64,000 nt of DNA from Hungatella_A sp034142505. GTDB taxonomy: Bacteria; Bacillota; Clostridia; Lachnospirales; Lachnospiraceae. The notes below the pieces were generated by a model. That model was not told the origin of the DNA, did not search any database, and was given only the letters and a program-made list of their open reading frames with translations. The translations under genes and the position numbers were made by a program. Shown here in pieces: positions 1 to 8,250 of this stretch. Position 1 is the stretch's first letter. The number at the start of each line of letters is the position of its first letter. The stretch lies in the NCBI GenBank assembly GCA_034142505.1, contig JAWZDV010000062.1:1-64000 (forward strand). The letters are read 5' to 3'.

Positions 1-86
1 CGCCCAGGGAGCCTTCCGAACGATTCAACCTACATATCTCGTGATTTCCCTCCACCCCCTATTTAAAGAAAGAACCTTTCATAATT

Positions 87-1097
87 CTAATAACCCTTTT
101 TATTATCCAGACCGCCACGCATATAATAATATGGCAGAATGATATACACTGCTGAAATCATAATGAATATCACTCCCAGCTTAAACGCCGCCACCAGATT
201 GATCCCTGCAAAAACCAGCAGAATAATCCCCAGGACAATACAGACTGCCGCCTTGTCTTTCCTGTTCGCATATCTCACGGCATATCCCCCAAAAGCCAGA
301 TATGCCATACCAACTAACAGAAGACCTGACGCCATCATCCGGATTCCATCATCCATACGAAACGACCAGTTCTGGATAACGAGATTCCACAAATAGAACA
401 GAAGAATGCAAAGAGAAACAATAATCGCAGCCGCCCCCAAAACCGCATAAATAGCCCCCGTCACTAAAAGCCGCTTCTTTCCCGGACATTCCATCCCGCT
501 CACATCCGCCACGTTCTTCCCGTTCCCAGGTAACGTATTATAAAAAAACATCCACATTCCGGCAGAATACAAAATCATAGCCGCAAATGATACCAAATAC
601 TGCAAAAACATAACGACATTGCCTCCCACCAGGAAGAACGCCATCGTCATGAAAACTCCAAGCAGCCGAAACAGGATCAATCCCGCTGCCATACACCCAC
701 CTGCATATCTGCCCTGTCCATTGACTGCGCAGACCACCGCCAATATCATCATAGCTATGTAAACCAGCTGAAAACCCATGTTGAAAACGATTATGTAAAA
801 AAGATTCCCGCCATTATTTGACAGATTCAGGAAAAGATCCGGCAGCCTTGGCAGGAAGATACTTGCCATACCAGCGGTACTAACCACGGCCCCCGCCATC
901 AACACATAGCGCATAAAAGGTAATCTGCCAGACAGCAAAACTCCCAAACTCAGGCCTGCGGTTCCCGCAAAGAACAAAACATTGGTTAGCATGGAAGCAT
1001 TATTCCAGAAACACTTTAATCCCGCTAATATAAGAATTCCCGAAACAATTCTCAATGGCTCACATTTTACTCTAATGACGTTCCTCTGTCTGTTCAC
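87..1097 (-). CDS. Polytopic membrane protein of unknown function
   Basis: I do not recognise the family. The 336-residue product is almost entirely hydrophobic, with about nine or ten predicted membrane helices (roughly residues 14-30, 36-57, 61-82, 98-124, 132-158, 160-185, 209-240, 250-273 and 284-330) and no obvious catalytic motif, so it is an integral membrane protein. The start is a GTG at 1095-1097. A GGAGG at 1106-1110 lies eight bases upstream and overlaps the end of hemW, whose stop codon is only three bases away, so translation is probably coupled to hemW. It is the last gene of the lepA-hemW run on this strand. In other Firmicutes this position usually holds hrcA, so this is a lineage-specific neighbour. 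The hydrophobic pattern makes it a confident gene, but its role is unknown. Confidence 0.75.
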   Translation of the reverse strand: MNRQRNVIRVKCEPLRIVSGILILAGLKCFWNNASMLTNVLFFAGTAGLSLGVLLSGRLPFMRYVLMAGAVVSTAGMASIFLPRLPDLFLNLSNNGGNLFYIIVFNMGFQLVYIAMMILAVVCAVNGQGRYAGGCMAAGLILFRLLGVFMTMAFFLVGGNVVMFLQYLVSFAAMILYSAGMWMFFYNTLPGNGKNVADVSGMECPGKKRLLVTGAIYAVLGAAAIIVSLCILLFYLWNLVIQNWSFRMDDGIRMMASGLLLVGMAYLAFGGYAVRYANRKDKAAVCIVLGIILLVFAGINLVAAFKLGVIFIMISAVYIILPYYYMRGGLDNKKGY

Positions 1098-1100
1098 AGC

Positions 1101-2261
1101 TTATTCCTCCAGTAAAAATTCACTCAGCACAAAATTGCTGATATCCACTCCAAAATCCGTCAGCCGCACCCAGGGACTTTCCACCTCGATCAGACCGTCA
1201 TCCTCCAGACGGTGCAGAATCTCTCCATACACGTTCCACATATTGCAGCCAAACCGGTTCATGAAATCCGATCCCGACACCCCCCGGCTCATCCGAAGGC
1301 CCAGAAACATGAACTCCTCCATGCTGGCCTGGGCAGTCATCTCCTGGATCTCCTTGTGAAGCTTCTCATCGGCGTCCGGCTGGCTCATGTGAATAGCCTT
1401 GTAGGCCTCCAGATCCGTCTCATTGTGAAAACGGAAGCCCTGAATATAGGACGACGCCCCCAGACCCAGCCCTAAGTACTCCACTCCGGTCCAGTAGCCG
1501 ATGTTGTGGCGGCAGGCGTAACCGGGCCTGGCGTAGTTGGATATCTCGTACCGCTCATAGCCCTGCTCCTTTAAATAACGCTTCGTGGCGTAATAGATAT
1601 TCCGCTCCTCGTCCTCATTTGGCAAAAGCTCCGGGTGAGGATGGTATAATTCATAGAACAGCGTCCCCTCCTCAATGATCAGACTGTACGCCGAGATATG
1701 CTCCGGCTTCAGCATGACCACTTTTTTTAAAGTATTCTTCCAGGAAGCCACGGTCTGACCCGGCAGCGCCGACATCAGATCCACGCTCACATTGTGAAAA
1801 CCGGCCAGACGCACCCGCTGGTACGTCTTTAAAAAATCATCAAAGGTGTGTATCCGTCCCAGCGCCCGCAGCTGTGCATCGTCCGCCGACTGGAGCCCAA
1901 TGCTGATCCGGTTGATGCCGCAGGCCTTATAAGTCTCCAGCTTCTGCTGGTTCACCGTGCCTGGATTCACCTCAATGGTGATCTCCGCCCCATCTTCCAC
2001 CACAAAGCCGGCATAGACAGCCTCCATAATCCGGGCCATCTCCTCTTCCTTCAATATAGAAGGAGTGCCTCCTCCAATAAAGATGGTTACAACCCCGTAT
2101 CCCTTGTAGTAAGCGCTCTGAACTTTTATTTCTTCAACCAGCTGATCCACATAGGCATGCTGCACCATTTCCACCGCAGGGGCGGACAGGAAATCGCAGT
2201 AAGCGCATTTCCTGGCACAGAACGGAATATGGATATATAATTCTAAGGGTTGTCTTTTCAA
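1101..2261 (-). CDS. hemW: Radical SAM protein HemW (heme chaperone-like, oxygen-independent coproporphyrinogen oxidase family)
   Basis: A HemW/HemN-family radical SAM protein. HemW members bind heme and a 4Fe-4S cluster and are thought to deliver heme; they are often misnamed coproporphyrinogen oxidase. The cluster motif C-x3-C-x2-C is at residues 15, 19 and 22 (FCARKCAYCDF). It is followed by GGGTPS and the IGLQS segment typical of the SAM-binding barrel, then a C-terminal HemN domain. I chose a TTG start at 2259-2261: a GAGG sits ten bases upstream, and the resulting 386 residues match the family length (about 380). The longer in-frame extension runs through the end of lepA and is not believable. 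The gene begins five bases after the lepA stop, the usual lepA-hemW operon order of Firmicutes. Confidence 0.93.
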   Translation of the reverse strand: MKRQPLELYIHIPFCARKCAYCDFLSAPAVEMVQHAYVDQLVEEIKVQSAYYKGYGVVTIFIGGGTPSILKEEEMARIMEAVYAGFVVEDGAEITIEVNPGTVNQQKLETYKACGINRISIGLQSADDAQLRALGRIHTFDDFLKTYQRVRLAGFHNVSVDLMSALPGQTVASWKNTLKKVVMLKPEHISAYSLIIEEGTLFYELYHPHPELLPNEDEERNIYYATKRYLKEQGYERYEISNYARPGYACRHNIGYWTGVEYLGLGLGASSYIQGFRFHNETDLEAYKAIHMSQPDADEKLHKEIQEMTAQASMEEFMFLGLRMSRGVSGSDFMNRFGCNMWNVYGEILHRLEDDGLIEVESPWVRLTDFGVDISNFVLSEFLLEE

Positions 2262-2266
2262 TTTAT

Positions 2267-4081
2267 TTATTCCTCGTCTAACTTCAGTACGCTCATAAAT
2301 GCCTTCTGCGGAATCTCCACGTTGCCAATCTGGCGCATCCGCTTCTTGCCTTCCTTCTGCTTCTCTAACAGCTTTCTCTTTCGGGAAATGTCTCCGCCAT
2401 AACATTTGGCAAGAACGTCCTTGCGCATGGCCTTGACCGTCTCCCTGGCGATTACCTTGCTTCCGATGGCTGCCTGAATCGGGATCTCAAACAAATGTCT
2501 CGGGATCTCCTCCTTTAACTTCTCGCACATCTTCCGCCCCCGCTCGTAAGCGGACTCGGCATGGACGATAAAGGACAGCGCATCCACCTCCTCCTTATTG
2601 ATCAGGATGTCCAGCTTCACCAGCTCGGAACGCTCATAACCCTTCATCTCATAGTCGAAGGACGCGTAACCTCTGGACCGGGATTTCAACGCGTCAAAGA
2701 AGTCGTAAATGATCTCATTTAAAGGAAGCTCATATTTGAGCAGCGCCCTGGTGGTCTCAATATATTCCATGCCAAGATACACGCCCCGGCGCTCCTGGCA
2801 CAGGGTCATGATCGCGCCCACAAACTCGGTAGTCACCATGATCTCCGCGCTGACAATCGGCTCCTCCATATACTCGATCTCCGACGGGTCGGGCAGGTTG
2901 GACGGATTGGTCAGCTCGATCATATCTCCGTTCTTCTTGTAAACACGGTAAATAACGCCGGGAGCGGTGGTCACAAGATCCAGATTGTATTCCCGCTCCA
3001 AACGCTCCTGAATAATCTCCAAATGCAGCAGTCCTAAGAATCCGCAGCGGAAGCCAAAGCCCAAGGCCACGGAAGTCTCCGCCTCAAAGAATAGAGAAGC
3101 ATCATTTAACTGCAGTTTCTCTAAGGCATCCCGCAAGTCGTTATACTTGGCTCCGTCGGCCGGATATAAACCGCAGTAAACCATAGAAGTCACTTTTTTG
3201 TAACCTGGCAGCGGTTCCTTGCATGGATTGTTCTTGTCCGTCACGGTATCACCCACAGCCGTGTCCTTCACGTTCTTGATACTGGCGGTAATGTAGCCTA
3301 CCATGCCGGCGCTTAATTCCTCGCAGGGAATGAACTGACCGGCGCCAAAATAACCGACCTCCACAACCTCCGCGTCCGCCCCGGTAGCCATCATGTGGAT
3401 GGTGGTTCCCTTTCTCACAGTCCCCTCCTTCACGCGGCAGAACACGATCACCCCTTTGTATGAATCATAAAGGGAGTCAAAGATCAGCGCGCGCAGAGGA
3501 GCCCCCGGGTCTCCCACCGGAGCCGGAACCTTTTTCACGATTGCTTCCAGCACTTCTTCTATATTAATACCTGTCTTGGCGGAAATTCTTGGCGCATCGT
3601 GGGCCTCAATGCCGATGACATCCTCAATCTCAGCCGCCACGCGGTCCGGCTCCGCGCTGGGCAGATCAATCTTATTGATCACCGGGAACACATCCAAATC
3701 ATGGTCCAAAGCCAGATAGACATTGGCCAGTGTCTGGGCCTCGATGCCCTGGGCCGCGTCCACCACCAGGATTGCGCCGTCACAGGCCGCCAGGCTTCTC
3801 GATACCTCATAGTTAAAATCCACGTGCCCTGGAGTGTCAATCAGGTTGAAAATATATTCTTCCCCATCCTCCGCCTGATAGACGGTGCGGACTGCCTGGG
3901 CCTTAATGGTGATACCACGTTCCCGCTCCAATTCCATATTGTCAAGAACCTGGGCCTGCATCTCCCGGCTGGTCAGCAGTCCGGTCCTCTCGATAATGCG
4001 GTCCGCCAAGGTCGATTTCCCGTGGTCTATATGTGCAATAATGCAAAAATTCCGTATTTTGCTCTGGTCAGCGATTGCCAT
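2267..4081 (-). CDS. lepA: Elongation factor 4 (back-translocating GTPase LepA)
   Basis: Ribosome-associated translational GTPase EF4/LepA, 604 residues, the standard length. The G1 motif AHIDHGKS is at residues 16-23, with G3 DTPGH near 80, G4 NKID near 135 and the SAK G5 motif following. EF-G-like domains II, III and V follow, then the LepA-specific C-terminal domain rich in Arg/Lys (KKRMRQIGNVEIPQKAF near the end), which distinguishes it from EF-G. An AGAGG precedes the ATG. The 68 bases between spoIIP and lepA contain an imperfect 9-bp hairpin (4102-4110 with 4114-4122) with no U-tract, possibly an mRNA processing or attenuation structure. Downstream hemW starts five bases after its stop. 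Confidence 0.97.
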   Translation of the reverse strand: MAIADQSKIRNFCIIAHIDHGKSTLADRIIERTGLLTSREMQAQVLDNMELERERGITIKAQAVRTVYQAEDGEEYIFNLIDTPGHVDFNYEVSRSLAACDGAILVVDAAQGIEAQTLANVYLALDHDLDVFPVINKIDLPSAEPDRVAAEIEDVIGIEAHDAPRISAKTGINIEEVLEAIVKKVPAPVGDPGAPLRALIFDSLYDSYKGVIVFCRVKEGTVRKGTTIHMMATGADAEVVEVGYFGAGQFIPCEELSAGMVGYITASIKNVKDTAVGDTVTDKNNPCKEPLPGYKKVTSMVYCGLYPADGAKYNDLRDALEKLQLNDASLFFEAETSVALGFGFRCGFLGLLHLEIIQERLEREYNLDLVTTAPGVIYRVYKKNGDMIELTNPSNLPDPSEIEYMEEPIVSAEIMVTTEFVGAIMTLCQERRGVYLGMEYIETTRALLKYELPLNEIIYDFFDALKSRSRGYASFDYEMKGYERSELVKLDILINKEEVDALSFIVHAESAYERGRKMCEKLKEEIPRHLFEIPIQAAIGSKVIARETVKAMRKDVLAKCYGGDISRKRKLLEKQKEGKKRMRQIGNVEIPQKAFMSVLKLDEE

Positions 4082-4149
4082 CTGTTATCCTCTCTTCCGT
4101 TCAGACGCCCTTTGGGCGCCTGGTTTCTCTTTAGAAATATACCATTTTT

Positions 4150-5517
4150 TTAATTCCCTTGCAACACCATATCCAAAAGTTCTGCCAGCGGTTCCATGGC
4201 ATTGCGCGCTTCCTCGTAGGTGTTGGTCTGTGCCCCCACCTCAACCAGGGAGGACCTGGGGCGTAAATGGAGGTTATACCGGAGGCCTTTTAGATATATT
4301 TTCCTGGTCAGCCCCGGATAATAGGCGGCGGCATCCACCTGCATCTGGAGACTGAACGCAAGATTATCCTCCTTGTAAGGGTTTGGCAGGTATTCTATCG
4401 CACCGGTTGGCGTCTGGCTCATGCCGTTGAAGAACATGATGGGGGCAGTCTGTTTGCCGTTTACCTCATTTACCAGGTGAAGTCCCTCCTTCACACCGTC
4501 ACGGTGAAGATCCAGCACCACCTCGATGGACGGATTCTGCTGGAGAATGCCGGTCACTCCGTCCAGTGCATATGTATAGGCTTTGCTTCGGTCAAGCTGG
4601 CCATTTACCAGGTCGTAAACGCCTTTGTGGTGGATGACGTTGTACCCCTTGGCTTCCAGAAGCTCCGTTAAATAGCTTCCTATTCCCACCACCGTGGCAT
4701 CCGGGTTATCCGGGCCGTAATCGGCAAAGGTCTCCTGGGAATGCGTGTGGTAGATGAGGATCTGGGGTACGTTTCCATCTTTCTGGATCGTCAAGTCCTT
4801 TCCCAGCAGCACACTGGCATTCATCTCCTCCCTGGTGGCTGTTGTGGAGGTGTGGACGCTGTAAAACTGCTTCATCAGGAAATCGTAGTCGGCCAGCTGT
4901 TCCATCACGTACTGGGTGCCGATGACCGGGAGCTGGCGGCCGGAAGTGCCGGCCAGGACGGTCTGCACTCCATCGGCAGTATTGGCCCCTCCGGAATCAG
5001 GCTCCGGCTCAGGGGTGTCACTGGAGGCTGTCTGCTGGTTGCTCTCCTCATCACCGTACAGTTTCAAATACTGGTGTTCCTCATAGAACTCCTGATTGCT
5101 CAGATACGTTTCATAGGCGGGGTCTGCCGCTTCATAACCCGGCTGCACCGGCTGCTCCATGGAGAGGAAACGGGCCACGGGATTCTGATTCCACAGAAAA
5201 GAAAGCCATCCCGGCATGGCGTCACCACCGGACTCACTCCCGGACATCCCGGCACCTCCTGCGGTTCCTGTTTCCGAACCGTAAATGCCCGTCTGCCCCC
5301 GAATCTGTTCCGATGCCTTTCCCGCCGGGTAGCTGTATTTCCAAATCCCGATCAGGCACTGTGCCGCAAGACTCCTCCCGTCACCACTTATGCGGACATT
5401 CGGATTCCAGTCGGCCATGCCCACTGCTTTTCCCAAAATCATCAGCGCCAGAAGAACCCCTGCCACCGTCATCATCCGTTGTAAAAGACCGTCTATTGAA
5501 TAGCTTCTGCGCCTCAT
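4150..5517 (-). CDS. spoIIP: Stage II sporulation protein P (SpoIIP), peptidoglycan hydrolase of engulfment
   Basis: SpoIIP is the amidase/endopeptidase of the DMP complex (SpoIID-SpoIIM-SpoIIP) that degrades septal peptidoglycan during forespore engulfment. The 455-residue product has a short cytoplasmic N-terminus, one membrane anchor (about 14-34) and a Ser/Gly/Glu-rich linker up to about 200. The catalytic SpoIIP domain then runs from about 200 to 450. Zinc-site motifs IYHTHSQE (His257, His259, Glu262) and LDLHRDG (His338) are visible, plus the conserved RSSLVEVG segment near the end. The linker is long for the family. It sits directly downstream of gpr, as in Bacillus. In the 89-base gap a weak sigma-E-like pair (TTCATATT, then CGTACCTG) can be read, but I would not rely on it. 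Confidence 0.95.
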   Translation of the reverse strand: MRRRSYSIDGLLQRMMTVAGVLLALMILGKAVGMADWNPNVRISGDGRSLAAQCLIGIWKYSYPAGKASEQIRGQTGIYGSETGTAGGAGMSGSESGGDAMPGWLSFLWNQNPVARFLSMEQPVQPGYEAADPAYETYLSNQEFYEEHQYLKLYGDEESNQQTASSDTPEPEPDSGGANTADGVQTVLAGTSGRQLPVIGTQYVMEQLADYDFLMKQFYSVHTSTTATREEMNASVLLGKDLTIQKDGNVPQILIYHTHSQETFADYGPDNPDATVVGIGSYLTELLEAKGYNVIHHKGVYDLVNGQLDRSKAYTYALDGVTGILQQNPSIEVVLDLHRDGVKEGLHLVNEVNGKQTAPIMFFNGMSQTPTGAIEYLPNPYKEDNLAFSLQMQVDAAAYYPGLTRKIYLKGLRYNLHLRPRSSLVEVGAQTNTYEEARNAMEPLAELLDMVLQGN

Positions 5518-5606
5518 TCCATCATCACCTGCATCTCTCTTTCTATGATATGTGTGGGGGAACCATATCTTGCAGGTACGAAAAAGATTTAATAAATATG
5601 AAATGT

Positions 5607-6629
5607 TTAATGAAAGAATGCCTGGTGAATACCTTCCGATATGGTGAAGCTCAACTGTTTGATGGTCTGGTCAATATCAGGGGGCGTCACATACAGGGGG
5701 CCGAATTCCGGTTCCAAAAGTTCGGAGATCAGCTGATACTGTTCATCGGAGTTCATCTGTTCCAGAAAATCGCTCATTCCTTTTGTTTCCATATGGCTGG
5801 CCAGGGTCTGGATCAGCGTGTTTACAGTGTCATGGACGATGGCGGCCGCGCCGACTACGGTGGGGACGCCGATGGCAATCACCGGGACGCCAAGGCTCTC
5901 ATAGGTGAGACTGTGGCGGTGGTTTCCCACGCCGGAACCAGGGTGGATGCCGGTATCGGACAACTGGATGGTGGTGCCCAGACGGTGCACGCTCCTGGCC
6001 GCCAGCGCGTCAATAGCGATCACAAGGTCCGGCTTCGTCTCGTGGATGATGCCCATCATAATCTCCGCCGTCTCCATACCGGTCTGCGCCATGACCCCCG
6101 GCACAATGCCGCTTAAGATGGGAAAATGATGTTTTTGGCAGAACTCTTCTCCGTACTGGCTCATCAAATGCCTTGTCATCTGGAGATTGCCAAGGACTTT
6201 CGGGCCTAAGGCGTCCGGGGTCACGAGGACATTTCCCAGGCCTACGGCAAGGATGTTTAAGCATTCCTTCTTCTCCAGAAGCCCCTCCTTCTGCAAATCC
6301 CTGATCAGGAGTTTCAGCTGTCCGGCCAGTTCCTCCGACACCTCCTCGTGGTAGCCCTCATCATCTTCTGCCATCTGGCTGGCCTCCAGTGTGATATAGG
6401 TTCCCTTGGGTTTTCCCATGGCCTTAGCTCCGTGATCGTCTAAAATCTTGACCTCTGTCAGTTTAATCTGGCTGGACGCGTGGCGCCATTCCCGCAGGGC
6501 CACCCCGGAGATCTCCCCGCCGTCACCCGGAAAACTCTCTTTTTCTTCCACAGCCAGGTCGGTCCTGATTTCGAACTGAGGGGGTTGTTTCTTATTCAAT
6601 TGCTCTTCCTTCATCTGATTTCTCTCCAT
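5607..6629 (-). CDS. gpr: Spore protease GPR (germination endopeptidase)
   Basis: GPR is the aspartic-type endopeptidase that degrades small acid-soluble spore proteins at germination. It is made as a zymogen in the forespore. The 340-residue product shows the N-terminal pro-sequence followed by the EIRTDLA motif (Arg22), the usual autoprocessing boundary of the family. It also has the conserved core with GLGN, the IAIDALAARS segment and the SDTGIHPGSGVGN stretch. The ATG at 6627-6629 has AGGAGG nine bases upstream; a second in-frame Met five codons later is less well placed. It is divergent from rpsT and upstream of spoIIP. A forespore sigma-G promoter is expected from the family, but I could not identify one convincingly in the shared intergenic region. 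Confidence 0.95.
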   Translation of the reverse strand: MERNQMKEEQLNKKQPPQFEIRTDLAVEEKESFPGDGGEISGVALREWRHASSQIKLTEVKILDDHGAKAMGKPKGTYITLEASQMAEDDEGYHEEVSEELAGQLKLLIRDLQKEGLLEKKECLNILAVGLGNVLVTPDALGPKVLGNLQMTRHLMSQYGEEFCQKHHFPILSGIVPGVMAQTGMETAEIMMGIIHETKPDLVIAIDALAARSVHRLGTTIQLSDTGIHPGSGVGNHRHSLTYESLGVPVIAIGVPTVVGAAAIVHDTVNTLIQTLASHMETKGMSDFLEQMNSDEQYQLISELLEPEFGPLYVTPPDIDQTIKQLSFTISEGIHQAFFH

Positions 6630-6697
6630 GATCTCGTTCCTCCTCTATGAATCTTCTTCTATACTGGTATCTTCTGCAAAAAATCAAAAAATATGTA

Positions 6698-6726
6698 TTG
6701 ACATTCCCTGCACGATTCGATAGAAT
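6698..6726 (+). promoter_or_regulatory. Sigma-A promoter of rpsT
   Basis: TTGACA at 6698-6703 and TAGAAT at 6721-6726 are separated by exactly 17 bases, reading toward rpsT. Transcription would start near 6733, leaving a leader of about 90 bases before the TTG start codon. It lies in the intergenic region shared with divergent gpr. Confidence 0.8.
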
Positions 6727-6822
6727 ATAACAGTATGTTTACATTGAACTGTCCGTGTCCAGACTTTGATGCAAACCAAAGAATATAAACCATAAATCAT
6801 TTTATTATTGGAGGTGTACAGA

Positions 6823-7086
6823 TTGGCTAACATTAAATCTGCAAAAAAGAGAATCTTAGTAAACGAGACCAAGGCTGCAAGAAACAAAGCAATCCGGTCC
6901 AAAGTGAAAACTGCTGTTAAGAAAGTTGACGCTGCTATTGCTGCCGGTGACAAGGCTGCTGCACAGGCACAGTTAATCAGCGCTATTACAGAGATTGACA
7001 AGGCGACTACAAAGGGTGTTTATCATAAGAACACTTCTTCCAGAAAAGTATCCCGCCTGACAAAAGCTGTAAACGCTATGGCTTAA
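6823..7086 (+). CDS. rpsT: 30S ribosomal protein S20
   Basis: Small basic primary 16S rRNA-binding protein S20, 87 residues, beginning LANIKSAKKR and ending in the typical TKAVNAMA helix. The start is decided by GGAGG at 6810-6814, eight bases before a TTG at 6823-6825. The in-frame codon further upstream overlaps this Shine-Dalgarno and would give an atypical N-terminus. A TTG start is notable because E. coli rpsT also uses UUG, where it is linked to autogenous translational control. It has its own promoter (6698-6726) and a shared terminator with holA (7123-7163). It is the only plus-strand gene in the otherwise minus-strand block, as in Bacillus. Confidence 0.96.
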   Translation: MANIKSAKKRILVNETKAARNKAIRSKVKTAVKKVDAAIAAGDKAAAQAQLISAITEIDKATTKGVYHKNTSSRKVSRLTKAVNAMA

Positions 7087-7122
7087 TTTATAGACAAAAT
7101 TTTTTAGAACGTGAATCAGTTG

Positions 7123-7163
7123 AAAACCTCTGAACCGTGGGTGTGACGGAACAGAGGTTTTTT
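7123..7163. terminator. Bidirectional terminator between rpsT and holA
   Basis: A perfect 10-bp stem (AAAACCTCTG at 7123-7132, CAGAGGTTTT at 7152-7161) has a 19-base loop. A T-run follows on the plus strand, and the A-run in the left arm supplies U residues on the minus strand. It lies between the converging ends of rpsT and holA. Confidence 0.85.
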
Positions 7164-7181
7164 GTATGTCTGTTTTTTGTT

Positions 7182-8153
7182 TTAATATGTCTTCGTGATC
7201 AGCAGTTCCACCGCCAGCTGGTCTCCCAGCCTCCCGGTCTTCACCGCCTCCTCGGCATCCACGCATAAGTTTACATAAGATAATATCTGCTCCTTGGAAA
7301 ATGTTTTCGCCTGGGGCATCACTTTTCCTACCACGAAAGGCTGAAGTTTCAGTTTCGAGGCGATACTGCTCTTGTCCAGGCCCTTGGCCATCAGTTCCTT
7401 GACCTGAAGAATCTGGTTAAACTGCCTGGCGATGAGGAACAGGATTCGCATAGGAGGTTCTTTTAAGGTCAGAAGATCTTCGTAGAGATCCATGGCCTTC
7501 CTCGTCTGACGGTTGACAATGGCGGATACCATGTCAAATATCTTGTTGGTGACACGCACGGTGCAGACGGCCTCAATGTCCTGGTCCGTAATGATGTCCC
7601 GGCCCATGGTGTAGCTGATCAACTTCTCCAGCTCCATGCGGATATTCTCCATATCATCCCCGGTTTTGCTCAGAAACAGTTCCATGGAATTCCTGGTAAT
7701 GTTCCGCCCCTCTTTCTTTAAAATCCCTCCGGCCCAGGCCGCCAGCTGGGAAGCGTCCTGTCTGGTCATCTCGGCCACATGGCCCAGTTCCTTGATCTTT
7801 TTAAACATCCGGCTCCGCTTGTCCACCTCCGATTCCACAAACATGATACAGGTGGTGTCCGGCATGGTCGGGAGATATTCCACAAGGGCATCCACGGCGC
7901 TCTTGAAGAAACCGCTGTCCTCAATCTGAATCAGACGCCGCTCTCCAAAAAACGGCATCGTGTCCGCCAGACTGATAATCTCCTGAACATCCAGCCCCTT
8001 GCCCTCAAAATAATGATAGTTCATGGTGTCATCGCCTGCAATGGCCTCTTTCAGCCGGTTCTTATAACTCTTCTTTAAAAATGCCTCTTCCCCGTATAAC
8101 AGGTAGAAGGGTTTGAATGTTCGCTCTTTGATATCCTGATTCAGCGTCTGCAT
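7182..8153 (-). CDS. holA: DNA polymerase III subunit delta
   Basis: The delta subunit of the clamp loader, which opens the beta clamp. The 323-residue length and the architecture match HolA/YqeN of Firmicutes: an N-terminal AAA+-like domain beginning KPFYLLYGEEAFLKKSYK (about residues 15-32), the clamp-contacting region MPFFGERRLIQIE (about 67-79) and an all-helical C-terminal collar domain with PFVVGK and the Leu-rich end. As usual for delta, no functional Walker A motif is present. It lies 97 bases downstream of comEC, the conserved comEC-holA-rpsT order. The Shine-Dalgarno AAGGA is rather far (13 bases) from the ATG, so expression may be low. It converges on rpsT. Confidence 0.93.
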   Translation of the reverse strand: MQTLNQDIKERTFKPFYLLYGEEAFLKKSYKNRLKEAIAGDDTMNYHYFEGKGLDVQEIISLADTMPFFGERRLIQIEDSGFFKSAVDALVEYLPTMPDTTCIMFVESEVDKRSRMFKKIKELGHVAEMTRQDASQLAAWAGGILKKEGRNITRNSMELFLSKTGDDMENIRMELEKLISYTMGRDIITDQDIEAVCTVRVTNKIFDMVSAIVNRQTRKAMDLYEDLLTLKEPPMRILFLIARQFNQILQVKELMAKGLDKSSIASKLKLQPFVVGKVMPQAKTFSKEQILSYVNLCVDAEEAVKTGRLGDQLAVELLITKTY

Positions 8154-8250
8154 AGATTATGATCGGTCCTTCCCGGAATGTAGTGTCGTACCTACTATTA
8201 TAAAATGCGGGCACGGCTGAGTCAACCGGCAACTTGAATTGCATTTGATC

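Noticed and set aside
1101..2405. Longer 434-residue version of HemW
   Set aside because: The extra 48 residues overlap the lepA 3' end in another frame and do not look like protein; a TTG with a proper Shine-Dalgarno gives the family length.
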